Shown here: one piece after another, positions 18,916 through 26,306 of the stretch
How the letters are laid out: every line of letters begins with the position of its first letter
Position numbering within the stretch: position 1 is the stretch's first letter
NCBI RefSeq assembly: GCF_002154555.1
Contig: NZ_MUNF01000087.1
Span: 1 to 39,779, forward strand
Reading direction: 5' to 3'
DNA from: Streptomyces murinus
Lineage (GTDB): Bacteria; Actinomycetota; Actinomycetes; Streptomycetales; Streptomycetaceae
Length of the DNA stretch: 39,779 bases
Notes under the pieces: model-generated
The model's database searches: none
The model's input: the letters and a program-made list of their open reading frames with translations, nothing else
What the model was told of the DNA's origin: nothing
Position numbers and translations under genes: made by a program

Positions 18916-20378
18916 GCCGGGCTCCCGAGCGTCGCGGCGGCCTGGCGGACCGACTCGAAGGTGTGCTCGCGCAGATCGGCGCGGACCGGGCCGGTGGCCG
19001 GCATTCCGGCCGGGTCGTCATGGAGCACGATGCCGCCCAGCGCGAGGCCCGCCGCGGTGGCCCGGTCCTCCAGCCGCCCGAGCAGACCGGCACCGGTCCG
19101 GCGGCGGGTGAGGACGTGGAGCAGCGGCCCCCCGGACCCCTCCGCCAGGGCGTAGCGGGCGGGCAGCGGGATGTCGGGCTCCGCCTCCAGCAGTTCCAGC
19201 AGCGACCGGGTGGTCACCGCCCGGCTGGACGGTCCCGACCAGCGGCCGAGAATGAGCGAGGTCGCCGGCATATGGGCCAGTTCGCACTCCGGCGCGGTCT
19301 CGGGCCGCCGGACCAGGTCGCCGGTGTCGTAGCGCAGCAGCAGGGTGCAGTCCCGGTACGGGACGTACGGCGTCTGGACGATGACACCCACCCCGCCCGG
19401 CGGTGTCGGCTCCCAGGTCTGCGGGTCGAGCACCTCCAAGTGCCCGAACTCGGTGGTGTGATGCAGATGGCCCGCGCCGCAGACGGTACCGCCGGACGGC
19501 ACCGTCTCCGTCATCATGTACGAGCTGGTGATCCGGGCGCCGAAGGCCGCCTCCGCCCGCTTGCGCAGCGGTTCGGAGAGCACTTCGCCGCCGACGCCGA
19601 CCGACTCCAGGCCGAAGTCGGACGCCTGCCAGTCGTGCCGCTCCGCCTCCTCGACCAGGGCGGCCAGATAGGACGCCGCGACCGTGAGATGGGTGATCTG
19701 CGGGGCCTTGCCGCGCAGCCCGAGCGGAGCCGCGAGCCGGTCGAGCGTCACCGCCGGCTCCACGGTGCCGATCGGCACGAACGCCGCGCCGATCCGGGTG
19801 ACCGACTCCTCCACGTTGAGCAGCGGCAGCGTCGCTCGGGAGCAGCCCGCGTAGGCCATGCTGTGCCGGGGCCTCAGCCCCAGGCCGAGCACGGCGGACA
19901 CGGTGCTCATCGCGACCATGATCTCCACCTCGGCCCGCGAGAACCAGACGCTGGTCGGGGTCCCGCTGGTCCCCGTGGTGAGCGCCATCAGCGAGGGGAC
20001 CGACGCGGCGGAGACGAACGCGGCGGGCAGCCCGCGCAGGGCGGACTTGGGTGTGACCGGTACCTGTTCCCAGGTCTCCGGGGTGAGCGTGTCCGGGTCG
20101 AGGGACAGATCCTCGAAGGCCCGGCGGTAGTAGGGGGTGTGCCGGACGGCGGCGCGGGCGGTGGCCCGCAGACTGCGTGCGGTGACGGTGCGGCGTACGT
20201 CGGGATCGACGGCCCCGGACTGCCCGGGCAGCAGGACCGAGTCCTCTCCCGGCTCGCCGAACTCCGCCAGGGTCTCGATGAGATCGCGGGCGATCCGTTC
20301 GAGGTCCCCCGGACGGATCCGCCGGTTGCGCAGGATCGCCGTGCTGTAACGCAGCTGTCTGAAAGCCGTGCCGAACAA
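18912..20378 (-). CDS. PaaK / coenzyme F390 synthetase-like adenylate-forming enzyme
   Basis: Of 488 residues, ANL-superfamily relative of phenylacetate-CoA ligase and F390 synthetase, expected to activate a carboxylate as acyl-AMP. RAAVRHTPYYRRAFE at ~75-89 is typical of the PaaK group. The phosphate-binding loop is TTGTSGTPT at 134-142. GVGGEVLSEPLRKRAEAAFG lies at 261-280 with the TE pair in YMMTE at 287-291. RYDTGDLVR at 349-357 holds the ribose-binding Asp, and LGRWSG at 377-382 stands at the hinge. The usual GR..D hinge reads GRWSG, so the thioester half-reaction may be altered. The start is TTG 20378, 5 nt after AGGAGG. It lies 59 nt after the 22-residue peptide gene and overlaps the membrane protease gene by 4 nt, so all three form one operon. 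The substrate is unknown. Confidence 0.85.
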   Translation of the reverse strand: MFGTAFRQLRYSTAILRNRRIRPGDLERIARDLIETLAEFGEPGEDSVLLPGQSGAVDPDVRRTVTARSLRATARAAVRHTPYYRRAFEDLSLDPDTLTPETWEQVPVTPKSALRGLPAAFVSAASVPSLMALTTGTSGTPTSVWFSRAEVEIMVAMSTVSAVLGLGLRPRHSMAYAGCSRATLPLLNVEESVTRIGAAFVPIGTVEPAVTLDRLAAPLGLRGKAPQITHLTVAASYLAALVEEAERHDWQASDFGLESVGVGGEVLSEPLRKRAEAAFGARITSSYMMTETVPSGGTVCGAGHLHHTTEFGHLEVLDPQTWEPTPPGGVGVIVQTPYVPYRDCTLLLRYDTGDLVRRPETAPECELAHMPATSLILGRWSGPSSRAVTTRSLLELLEAEPDIPLPARYALAEGSGGPLLHVLTRRRTGAGLLGRLEDRATAAGLALGGIVLHDDPAGMPATGPVRADLREHTFESVRQAAATLGSPA

Positions 20379-20437
20379 GTACGCCTCCTGGTTCCTGGAC
20401 TGGGAATCCGACTCCCGGTCCAGGCCGGGACCGTTCG

Positions 20438-20506
20438 TCAGGCCATGCTGGCGAACATCGCCGCGGTGAGCGTGCTGAAGGCGTACTTGATGTAGTGCTT
20501 GACCAT
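20438..20506 (-). CDS. 22-residue membrane-like peptide, first gene of the protease/adenylase operon
   Basis: Encodes MVKHYIKYAFSTLTAAMFAS followed by MA and TGA. GGGAG lies 7 nt before ATG 20506, and AAAGGGAG is one of the best ribosome binding sites in the window, which argues for real translation. Residues 1-7 are basic (K3, H4, K7) and residues 8-22 are hydrophobic or small, so it could span or insert in the membrane as a single helix. There is no cysteine, so lanthionine-type chemistry is excluded. It is too short to be a signal peptide for anything: the frame stops 59 nt before the adenylate-forming gene. Likely roles (inference): substrate of the downstream intramembrane protease, a peptide signal, or a scaffold modified by the adenylating enzyme. 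A pure leader peptide for attenuation is the main alternative. Confidence 0.68.
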   Translation of the reverse strand: MVKHYIKYAFSTLTAAMFASMA

Positions 20507-20680
20507 GATGGATCTCCCTTTTTCAGGCCGCTGAGAGGGCGGCTGGGCTCCGCTGGTGCACTCCCGGCTAGAGCAGCCGTTCGATGAACAAGAGGCTAGA
20601 TCAAGGGAGTTGGTGGCTCAATGGAAACGCTGAACCTGAACCACGGCGTCCGCATGCGCCCCGCCGGAATCGAACACGGG

Positions 20681-20859
20681 CTAGGGCTTGTCTGACAATT
20701 CCCGTCGTCGCCCGGAGGGCGGCCGCGCGGCGTCAGGTGCGTGCTCTCGGGGTGCCGGGCGTAGGCCCTCGTACTGGACGTACTTGGGTCTGCGCCCGGT
20801 GCCGCGAGAGTGCGTGCATGGCGTCGCGCGGCAGACGGGAATTGTCAGACAGGCCCTAG
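20681..20859. mobile_element. 179-bp MITE-like palindromic-ended element
   Basis: The 26-bp ends (20681-20706 and 20834-20859) are inverted repeats with one mismatch; each starts with CTAGGGC and contains TGTCTGACAATTCCCGTC. CTAG at both outer edges may be a 4-bp target duplication, as used by some IS5-type elements. The interior has further GC-rich complementary pieces and no coding capacity. I recognise this end sequence as a common dispersed repeat in Streptomyces genomes. Its right-hand CTAG provides the TAG stop codon of the small membrane protein gene at 20856. Confidence 0.85.
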
Positions 20860-21137
20860 TCCGCCCCGCTCGTCTCCCCGGCGGCCCCGGACCGGGCGCG
20901 CCGGCGATTCAGCAGGCCGCCTCCCACGATGACCAGTCCGATGGCGACGACCCTGGCGGCCCCGTAGTAGCCGGTCGCCGGCTCCTCCGGGGTGCCGGGC
21001 AGCCGGAGGGAGACCCATAGCGCCGCGAGACCGCCGAGGACGATCAGCGCGACGGCCCCCCACACCCCGAGGTCCGCCCACCACGGCACCGGACCGTGCC
21101 CCTGGTCGTCGCTCCGCTCAACACCTTTGTCTGGCAC
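20856..21137 (-). CDS. Small two-TM membrane protein, unknown function
   Basis: Protein of 93 residues with two hydrophobic helices: about 25-47 (WGAVALIVLGGLAALWVSL) and about 58-78 (YYGAARVVAIGLVIVGGGLL), joined by a short loop PGTPEEPATG. A polar N-terminus and an RRRARSGAAGETSGAD tail follow the positive-inside rule. GTG 21137 has GGAG 7 nt upstream. It follows the GH38 gene by 64 nt on the same strand and could be the last gene of the glycan operon, or separate. Its TAG stop lies in the terminal CTAG of the MITE, so insertion may have trimmed or altered the original C-terminus. I recognise no family. Confidence 0.72.
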   Translation of the reverse strand: MPDKGVERSDDQGHGPVPWWADLGVWGAVALIVLGGLAALWVSLRLPGTPEEPATGYYGAARVVAIGLVIVGGGLLNRRRARSGAAGETSGAD

Positions 21138-21201
21138 GGTGATTCTCCGGTTCGCGGCTGGTGAAGGTCGCTCAGGAAGACGAGGATCCGGTCCGGGTGG
21201 T

Positions 21202-24200
21202 TCACCTGGACCGGCGCCGCAGCCGCAACGTCATCAGCTCGAACGGCCGCAGACGCACCGCGATCCGGTCGCCGTCCCGCCGCGGTGCCGCCGCCTCGGG
21301 CAGGGGCCGCTCCAGCAGGTCGGTCACCGTGACCCCGGCGACCTCGAACCCGGCGGTCAGCGTGGCCCGGGCCCGGCCGCCGTGGGCCTCGTGGAAGCGC
21401 ACCACCACATCGCCGCTGCCGTCGTCGGCCAGCTTCACCGCCGTCACGACCACCGCGTCCTCGTCCACCGACACCAGCGGCGCGACCTCCCCGGCGCCGG
21501 TCACCACCCGCTCGGGCACATTGATCCGCCAGCCCTCACGCACCGCGTCGGCGATGTCCGCGCCCGGCACCAGCGCGTGCCGGAAGCGGTGCAGCCCCTG
21601 GTCCGTCTCCGGGTCGGGGAAGCGCGGGGCGCGCAGCAGCGACACCCGGACCGTCGTGGTGGTGCCCCGGTCGCCGTCGCCCCGGACTGCCCGGGTCACA
21701 TCATGGCCGTACGTCGAGTCGGTGACGACCGCCACGCCCCAGCCCGGCTCCTCCAGATGGACGAAGCGGTGGTTGCACGCCTCGAACCGGGCCGCCTCCC
21801 ATGAGGTGTTGGTGTGGGTGGGCCGGTGGAAGTGCCCGAACTGGGTCTCGGACGCGTACCGTTCGGCGTGCACGTCCAGCGGGAAGGCGAGCTTGAGGAA
21901 CTTCTCCGTCTCGTGCCAGTCCACCTCGGTGTCCAGCACCAGCCGCCGCTCACCCGCCGCCAGCGACACCACCTGGGTGACCCGGGAGGAGCCGAAGGAA
22001 CGGACGATCCGCACCGACGCGCCGTCCTCGCCGGGCGCGACCGACTCGGCGTCGGTGAGGTCGGTGACGGTGTTGCGGTAGAACTCGTCCACGTCCCAGG
22101 CATCCCACATGTTCGGGAAATCCGGGTGCAGTTGGAGGAGGTTCGCGGCCCGGCCGGGCGCGACCGTCTCCCGGTCGCCCTCGATGTCGTACGCCGAGAC
22201 GACCAGACCGCGGCCGTCGATCTCGATGCGCAGCAGACCGTTGTCCAGGACGTGCCCGCCGCCCTCGCGGGACGCCAGGCGGGTACGGCCTTCGGTGGTG
22301 GGGGTGGCGGCGGCGCCGGCCGGTACGCCCGCGCGGGCGTGCGGGGCCGAGTTGAAGACCAGCGGCGTGCCGCCCTCGCCCGCCAGCGCGCGCTGGGCGG
22401 TCTCGATGATCCCGTTCAGTTCCCGGGCGATGCGCCGGTAGGTCGCCCGTGCCTCGCGGTGCACCCAGGCGATGGACGAACCCGGCAGGATGTCGTGGAA
22501 CTGGTGGAGCAGCACCGTCTTCCAGATCCGGTCCAACTCCTCGTACGGGTAGGGGAGTCCGGTCCGTACGGCCGCTGTCGCCGCCCACAACTCGGCCTCG
22601 CGCAACAGGTGTTCGCTGCGCCGGTTGCCCCGCTTGGTCCCGGCCTGGCTGGTGAGGGTGGCGCGGTGCAGCTCCAGGTACAGCTCGCCGACCCACACGG
22701 GCGGCTCGGGGTACTCGGCCTCCGCCTTGTCGAAGAAGGCCCGCGGGGTCTCCCACACCACCCGCGCCGAGCCCTCCAGATCACGCAGCCGGGCGGCCTT
22801 GGCGACCATCTCGCGGGTGGTGCCGCCGCCCCCGTCGCCCCAGCCGGTGGGGGCGAGCGAGTGACGGGCGACGCCCTTGTCCTTGAAGTTGCGGGCGGCG
22901 TGCGCGATCTCGCTGCCCTTCATCGAGCAGTTGTAGGTGTCGACGGGCGGGAAGTGCGTGAAGATACGCGTTCCGTCGATGCCCTCCCACTGGAAGGTGT
23001 GGTGCGGGAACGTGTTCGTCTGCGACCAGGAGATCTTCTGCGTCAGCAGCCGGGTGGCGCCCGCCGCCCTGATGATCTGCGGCAGTCCGGCGGCGAAGCC
23101 GAAGGTGTCGGGCAGCCAGGCCTCGTCGTTCTCGATGCCGAACTCGTCCAGGAAGAACCGCTTGCCGTGCACGAACTGCCGGGCCATCGCCTCCGAGCCG
23201 GGCATGTTGGTGTCCGACTCCACCCACATGCCACCGGCCGGCACGAACCGCCCGTCCGCCACCGCCTTCTTCACCCGCGCCCACACCTCGGGCCGGTGCT
23301 CCTTGACCCAGGCCCACTGCTGCGCCTGGGACATGGCGAACACGAAGTCAGGTTCGTCCTCCAGCAGGGCGGTCATGTTGGACGTGGTCCGGGCCACCTT
23401 GCGCACGGTCTCGCGCAGCGGCCACAGCCAGGCGGAGTCGATGTGCGCGTGCCCGACGGCGCTGATCCGGTGCGCGGAGGGCACGGCGGGCGCGGACAGG
23501 ACACCGGCGAGCTGTTCACGGGCGCGGGTCGCCGTGCCGTTCACGTCCTGGAGGTCGACGGCGTCGAGCGCCCGGTCCACGGCGCGCAGGATCTCGTAGC
23601 GGCGCGGGGAGTCCACCGGCAGCTCGGCCATCAGCTCGCCGAGCACCTCCAGATCGATCACCAGCTGCCACACGGTCTCGTCGAAGACCGCGAGATCCAT
23701 CCGGGCCAGGGTGTACTGCGGCGCGCTGCCCGCGGTCTCCTTGTCACCCAACCGCGTGGGCAGGAAGGGGTGGTAGTCGAGGATGACGGGGTTGGAGGCG
23801 GCCTCGATGTGCAGCCGAACCTCCTCGCCGCCCGCGACGGGCGCGCCGACGCGCACCCACTGGTTGCGCGGGTTGAGGCCCTTCACCGGGCTGCCGTCGG
23901 GGCGGTAGACCAGGCCCTCGCACTGGAAGCCGGGCATGTTCTCGTCGAAGCCGAGGTCCAGGAGCGCCTCCACGGTCCGCCCGGCCCACTCCTCGGGCAC
24001 GGTGCCGGTCACCCGGAACCAGCTGGTGCCCCACGGAGCACCCCACCGGGCGCCCACCCGGACCGGCTCCGGCTCGGCGGCCAGCCCCTCGGCGACCGGC
24101 ACGGGCTCGCCGGGCGCGTGCCACACCGCGACATCGAGGGGGACGGACTCGGGGTACACGGCGGGGCGGACGCGCTCGTCGAGGACGCGCTTGAGCCGGG

Positions 24201-24228
24201 CTTCGACCAGACTGCGGTCGTCATGCAT
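21202..24228 (-). CDS. GH38 alpha-mannosidase, cytosolic
   Basis: Of 1008 residues. Removes alpha-linked mannose by the retaining GH38 mechanism. The N-terminal ~250 residues are the family's accessory beta region. The catalytic domain starts at AVGHAHIDSAWLWPLRETVR, with zinc ligands His262 and Asp264. The nucleophile is Asp374 in WLPDTFGFAAGLPQI. The AGGMWVESDTNMPGSEAMAR stretch and the C-terminal beta domains (ending LRPFELMTLRLRRRS) are as in the Man2C1/cytosolic bacterial subgroup. No signal peptide, so it acts inside the cell. GGAG lies 8 nt before ATG 24228. It follows the GH85 gene by 59 nt. In this operon it would trim high-mannose arms from imported N-glycan fragments (inference from neighbours). 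Confidence 0.93.
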   Translation of the reverse strand: MHDDRSLVEARLKRVLDERVRPAVYPESVPLDVAVWHAPGEPVPVAEGLAAEPEPVRVGARWGAPWGTSWFRVTGTVPEEWAGRTVEALLDLGFDENMPGFQCEGLVYRPDGSPVKGLNPRNQWVRVGAPVAGGEEVRLHIEAASNPVILDYHPFLPTRLGDKETAGSAPQYTLARMDLAVFDETVWQLVIDLEVLGELMAELPVDSPRRYEILRAVDRALDAVDLQDVNGTATRAREQLAGVLSAPAVPSAHRISAVGHAHIDSAWLWPLRETVRKVARTTSNMTALLEDEPDFVFAMSQAQQWAWVKEHRPEVWARVKKAVADGRFVPAGGMWVESDTNMPGSEAMARQFVHGKRFFLDEFGIENDEAWLPDTFGFAAGLPQIIRAAGATRLLTQKISWSQTNTFPHHTFQWEGIDGTRIFTHFPPVDTYNCSMKGSEIAHAARNFKDKGVARHSLAPTGWGDGGGGTTREMVAKAARLRDLEGSARVVWETPRAFFDKAEAEYPEPPVWVGELYLELHRATLTSQAGTKRGNRRSEHLLREAELWAATAAVRTGLPYPYEELDRIWKTVLLHQFHDILPGSSIAWVHREARATYRRIARELNGIIETAQRALAGEGGTPLVFNSAPHARAGVPAGAAATPTTEGRTRLASREGGGHVLDNGLLRIEIDGRGLVVSAYDIEGDRETVAPGRAANLLQLHPDFPNMWDAWDVDEFYRNTVTDLTDAESVAPGEDGASVRIVRSFGSSRVTQVVSLAAGERRLVLDTEVDWHETEKFLKLAFPLDVHAERYASETQFGHFHRPTHTNTSWEAARFEACNHRFVHLEEPGWGVAVVTDSTYGHDVTRAVRGDGDRGTTTTVRVSLLRAPRFPDPETDQGLHRFRHALVPGADIADAVREGWRINVPERVVTGAGEVAPLVSVDEDAVVVTAVKLADDGSGDVVVRFHEAHGGRARATLTAGFEVAGVTVTDLLERPLPEAAAPRRDGDRIAVRLRPFELMTLRLRRRSR

Positions 24229-24287
24229 ACGGGATGCTCCGTAGGTCGTGGGTCAGGTCGTAGGTCAGCTAATGGACCGGCGGTCGG

Positions 24288-26306
24288 TCACCTGGGGTGG
24301 GTGACGGCCGAGGGCGCGGACGAGGTGTACAGCTCTCCTACCGCCCGGACCTCGATCCGTACGGCGGGCTCGCCCGGCGCCGGTGTCTGGCCGCCGGTGA
24401 AGTACGCCCGCTGGCCGGTACCGCCCAGGAAGCCGCGGGTGCCGTCGGGCAGCACACGGTGCAGGGTGTAGTGGCGTACCGTGCCGGGCGCCGGATGCTC
24501 CCAGGCGAGGCGCAGATCGCCGCCGGACGCGGCGGTGACCCGCAGGCCGGAGGGGGCGGCCGGGGTGTCGATGCCGTCGTGGACGCAGAGGCCGCCGAGC
24601 CGCCAGCCCACCGGGCCGCCGCCGGTGGCGGTGAGCCGGACGCCGAGGGCGTGCACGGTCCCGTACAGGCCGGAGAGACGTACGACCGAGGTGCGCCAGC
24701 CGTCGCCCGACCCGGCCGGCACGGGCAGATAGGTGTACGGCGGCGCGCCCCCGGCCGCATCCGGCTCGGCGGTCGCCACGGCCAGCTCGACACGGACCGC
24801 CCCGGTGTCCGTGCGATGGGTCAGCTCGACGACCGTGTCGGGGCTGATCGGCAGCCGGGTCGCGTACAGGTCCAGTTCGGCGGGACGGTCGAGCGCGCCG
24901 GTCACCAGGACGCTGCTGCCGCCGCGCCAGGCGTCCGCGAAGTCGAAGGCGACGGAGGGCCGTTGGCCGTGGGAGCGCACCACCCAGCGCCGGGAGGGCA
25001 GCCGGTCCTGGAGCCCGAGGTGGTTCCAGGGGCGCTCGGAGACGGCCTGGCCGTCCTCGTACCAGCGCAGTCCGTGGCCGGTGTTGAAGACGGTCGCGAA
25101 CGGCAGCGCGGCGACGGTCGACCGGTCGGCGACGGAGAGGGCCGGGGCCCGCCAGCTGTCGGCGGTGTCGGGACGGGACGGATCGAGGGAACGGCCGGTC
25201 CAGAACCGGTCGTCGGCGGCGTGGAAGTCCTCCGGGGTGTGGTCGGCGGGCAGGTGGCCGCGGGTCCACTCGGGCCGGTACAGGCCGAGGGAGGCGATGT
25301 GCGCGCGGTCGGTGGGCACGATCGCGTCCCAGTCCACCGAGGTGTTCCAGCCGCCCGACTCCACATCGACTCCGGCCCACAACGCGTAGCGGTCGCGCCC
25401 CAGTTGTACGGCCTTCTGTCCGGAGGCGGCGAGCGAGGAGGCGCTCCAGCGGAAGTCGACGAACATGTCGTCGGCGGCCTGGAAGAAGGCCTGGTTCTGT
25501 CCGTTCAGCGCGCCCTGCCAGCTGACCGAGCCGTTCACGGTCATCGCGTCGTACCAGGTGATCCGCTGTCCCGCGGCCGTGGCGAGCCGCTTCAGCTCCT
25601 TGACGAAGCCGAGCATGTCGGCGCCGAGGGCGCTGTTGCCGCCGCCCGTCTCGGCGTTGACGAACCAGCCGTCGAAGCCGTGGGCCGCTGCGACCGCCAC
25701 GAGCTGGGCGGCGAGCGGGTAATGACCGGAGGCGTCCTTCCGTACCAGGTCGCGGGTCCACTGGAGCTGTCCGCCGTAGGCGGCGGGCGGCAGGAAGACA
25801 TTGCCGAGGACGGGCACGCCGTGCCGGTGGGCGGCGTCCGCCACGGGGGCGTTCGGGGCGAGGATCAGGCCCTCACCGGAGGACCCGCCCCAGAACACCA
25901 GCTCGTCGATGTACGCCCAGTGGGTGAGGGCGTAGTAGTCGGCGGTGGTCGAGCCCTGGGACGGGTTGGACGAGGTGGGCCCGAACGAGACCAGGGACTG
26001 GACGCGGGCCTGTCCGGCGCGGGCGGTGGTGTTCACCGGGGTCGGGGTGAAGCGGGGCGCGAGCGGGACGGAGGCGGCGTTGAAGGGGAGATCGGCGTCG
26101 GTGGCGGCACGCCAGCTCTTCAGACTGCGCCAGGTGATGCCGGGCCCTGGGCTGCCGGAGGGCAGGGAGTCCGGGTACCAGTAGGAGGCGTACGGCTGGA
26201 GCGCGGCCGTCGCCTTCGGGGCGGCCTGGGCGGTACCGGTGGGCAGCGCGTGCAGGAACGCGGCGGCGGCGCCGGCGAGCAGGACGGTGCGTCTGGTGGG
26301 GTTCAC
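24288..26306 (-). CDS. GH85 endo-beta-N-acetylglucosaminidase, Tat-exported
   Basis: Of 672 residues. Cuts between the two GlcNAc residues of the N-glycan core by substrate-assisted catalysis. The N-terminus MNPTRRTVLLAGAAAAFLHA with cleavage near AQA is a twin-arginine signal, so the enzyme is secreted. The GH85 domain contains YIDELVFWGGSSGEGLILAP, GVPVLGNVFLPPAAYGG, and the catalytic pair Asn217/Glu219 in FDGWFVNAET. WYDAMTVNGSVSWQGALN follows. C-terminal beta-sandwich regions (from ~390) include a fibronectin-like PSGLRVTAASGGDLRLAWEH module and end at LYTSSAPSAVTHPR. GTG 26306 overlaps the GH5 stop by 4 nt (GTGA). It is the only exported hydrolase of the locus, so it probably does the first, extracellular cut. 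Confidence 0.94.
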   Translation of the reverse strand: MNPTRRTVLLAGAAAAFLHALPTGTAQAAPKATAALQPYASYWYPDSLPSGSPGPGITWRSLKSWRAATDADLPFNAASVPLAPRFTPTPVNTTARAGQARVQSLVSFGPTSSNPSQGSTTADYYALTHWAYIDELVFWGGSSGEGLILAPNAPVADAAHRHGVPVLGNVFLPPAAYGGQLQWTRDLVRKDASGHYPLAAQLVAVAAAHGFDGWFVNAETGGGNSALGADMLGFVKELKRLATAAGQRITWYDAMTVNGSVSWQGALNGQNQAFFQAADDMFVDFRWSASSLAASGQKAVQLGRDRYALWAGVDVESGGWNTSVDWDAIVPTDRAHIASLGLYRPEWTRGHLPADHTPEDFHAADDRFWTGRSLDPSRPDTADSWRAPALSVADRSTVAALPFATVFNTGHGLRWYEDGQAVSERPWNHLGLQDRLPSRRWVVRSHGQRPSVAFDFADAWRGGSSVLVTGALDRPAELDLYATRLPISPDTVVELTHRTDTGAVRVELAVATAEPDAAGGAPPYTYLPVPAGSGDGWRTSVVRLSGLYGTVHALGVRLTATGGGPVGWRLGGLCVHDGIDTPAAPSGLRVTAASGGDLRLAWEHPAPGTVRHYTLHRVLPDGTRGFLGGTGQRAYFTGGQTPAPGEPAVRIEVRAVGELYTSSAPSAVTHPR

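Noticed and set aside
20438-20506. Lanthipeptide or other cysteine-crosslinked peptide
   Set aside because: The peptide has no cysteine and no lanthionine synthetase, radical SAM or YcaO gene is near.
20621-20695. Short plus-strand frame starting METLNLNHGVRMRPAGIE
   Set aside because: It runs into the MITE and stops at once; no continuation exists beyond the element, spacing to GGAG is poor, and no family is recognised. It may be the beginning of a lost gene, but that is not supportable.
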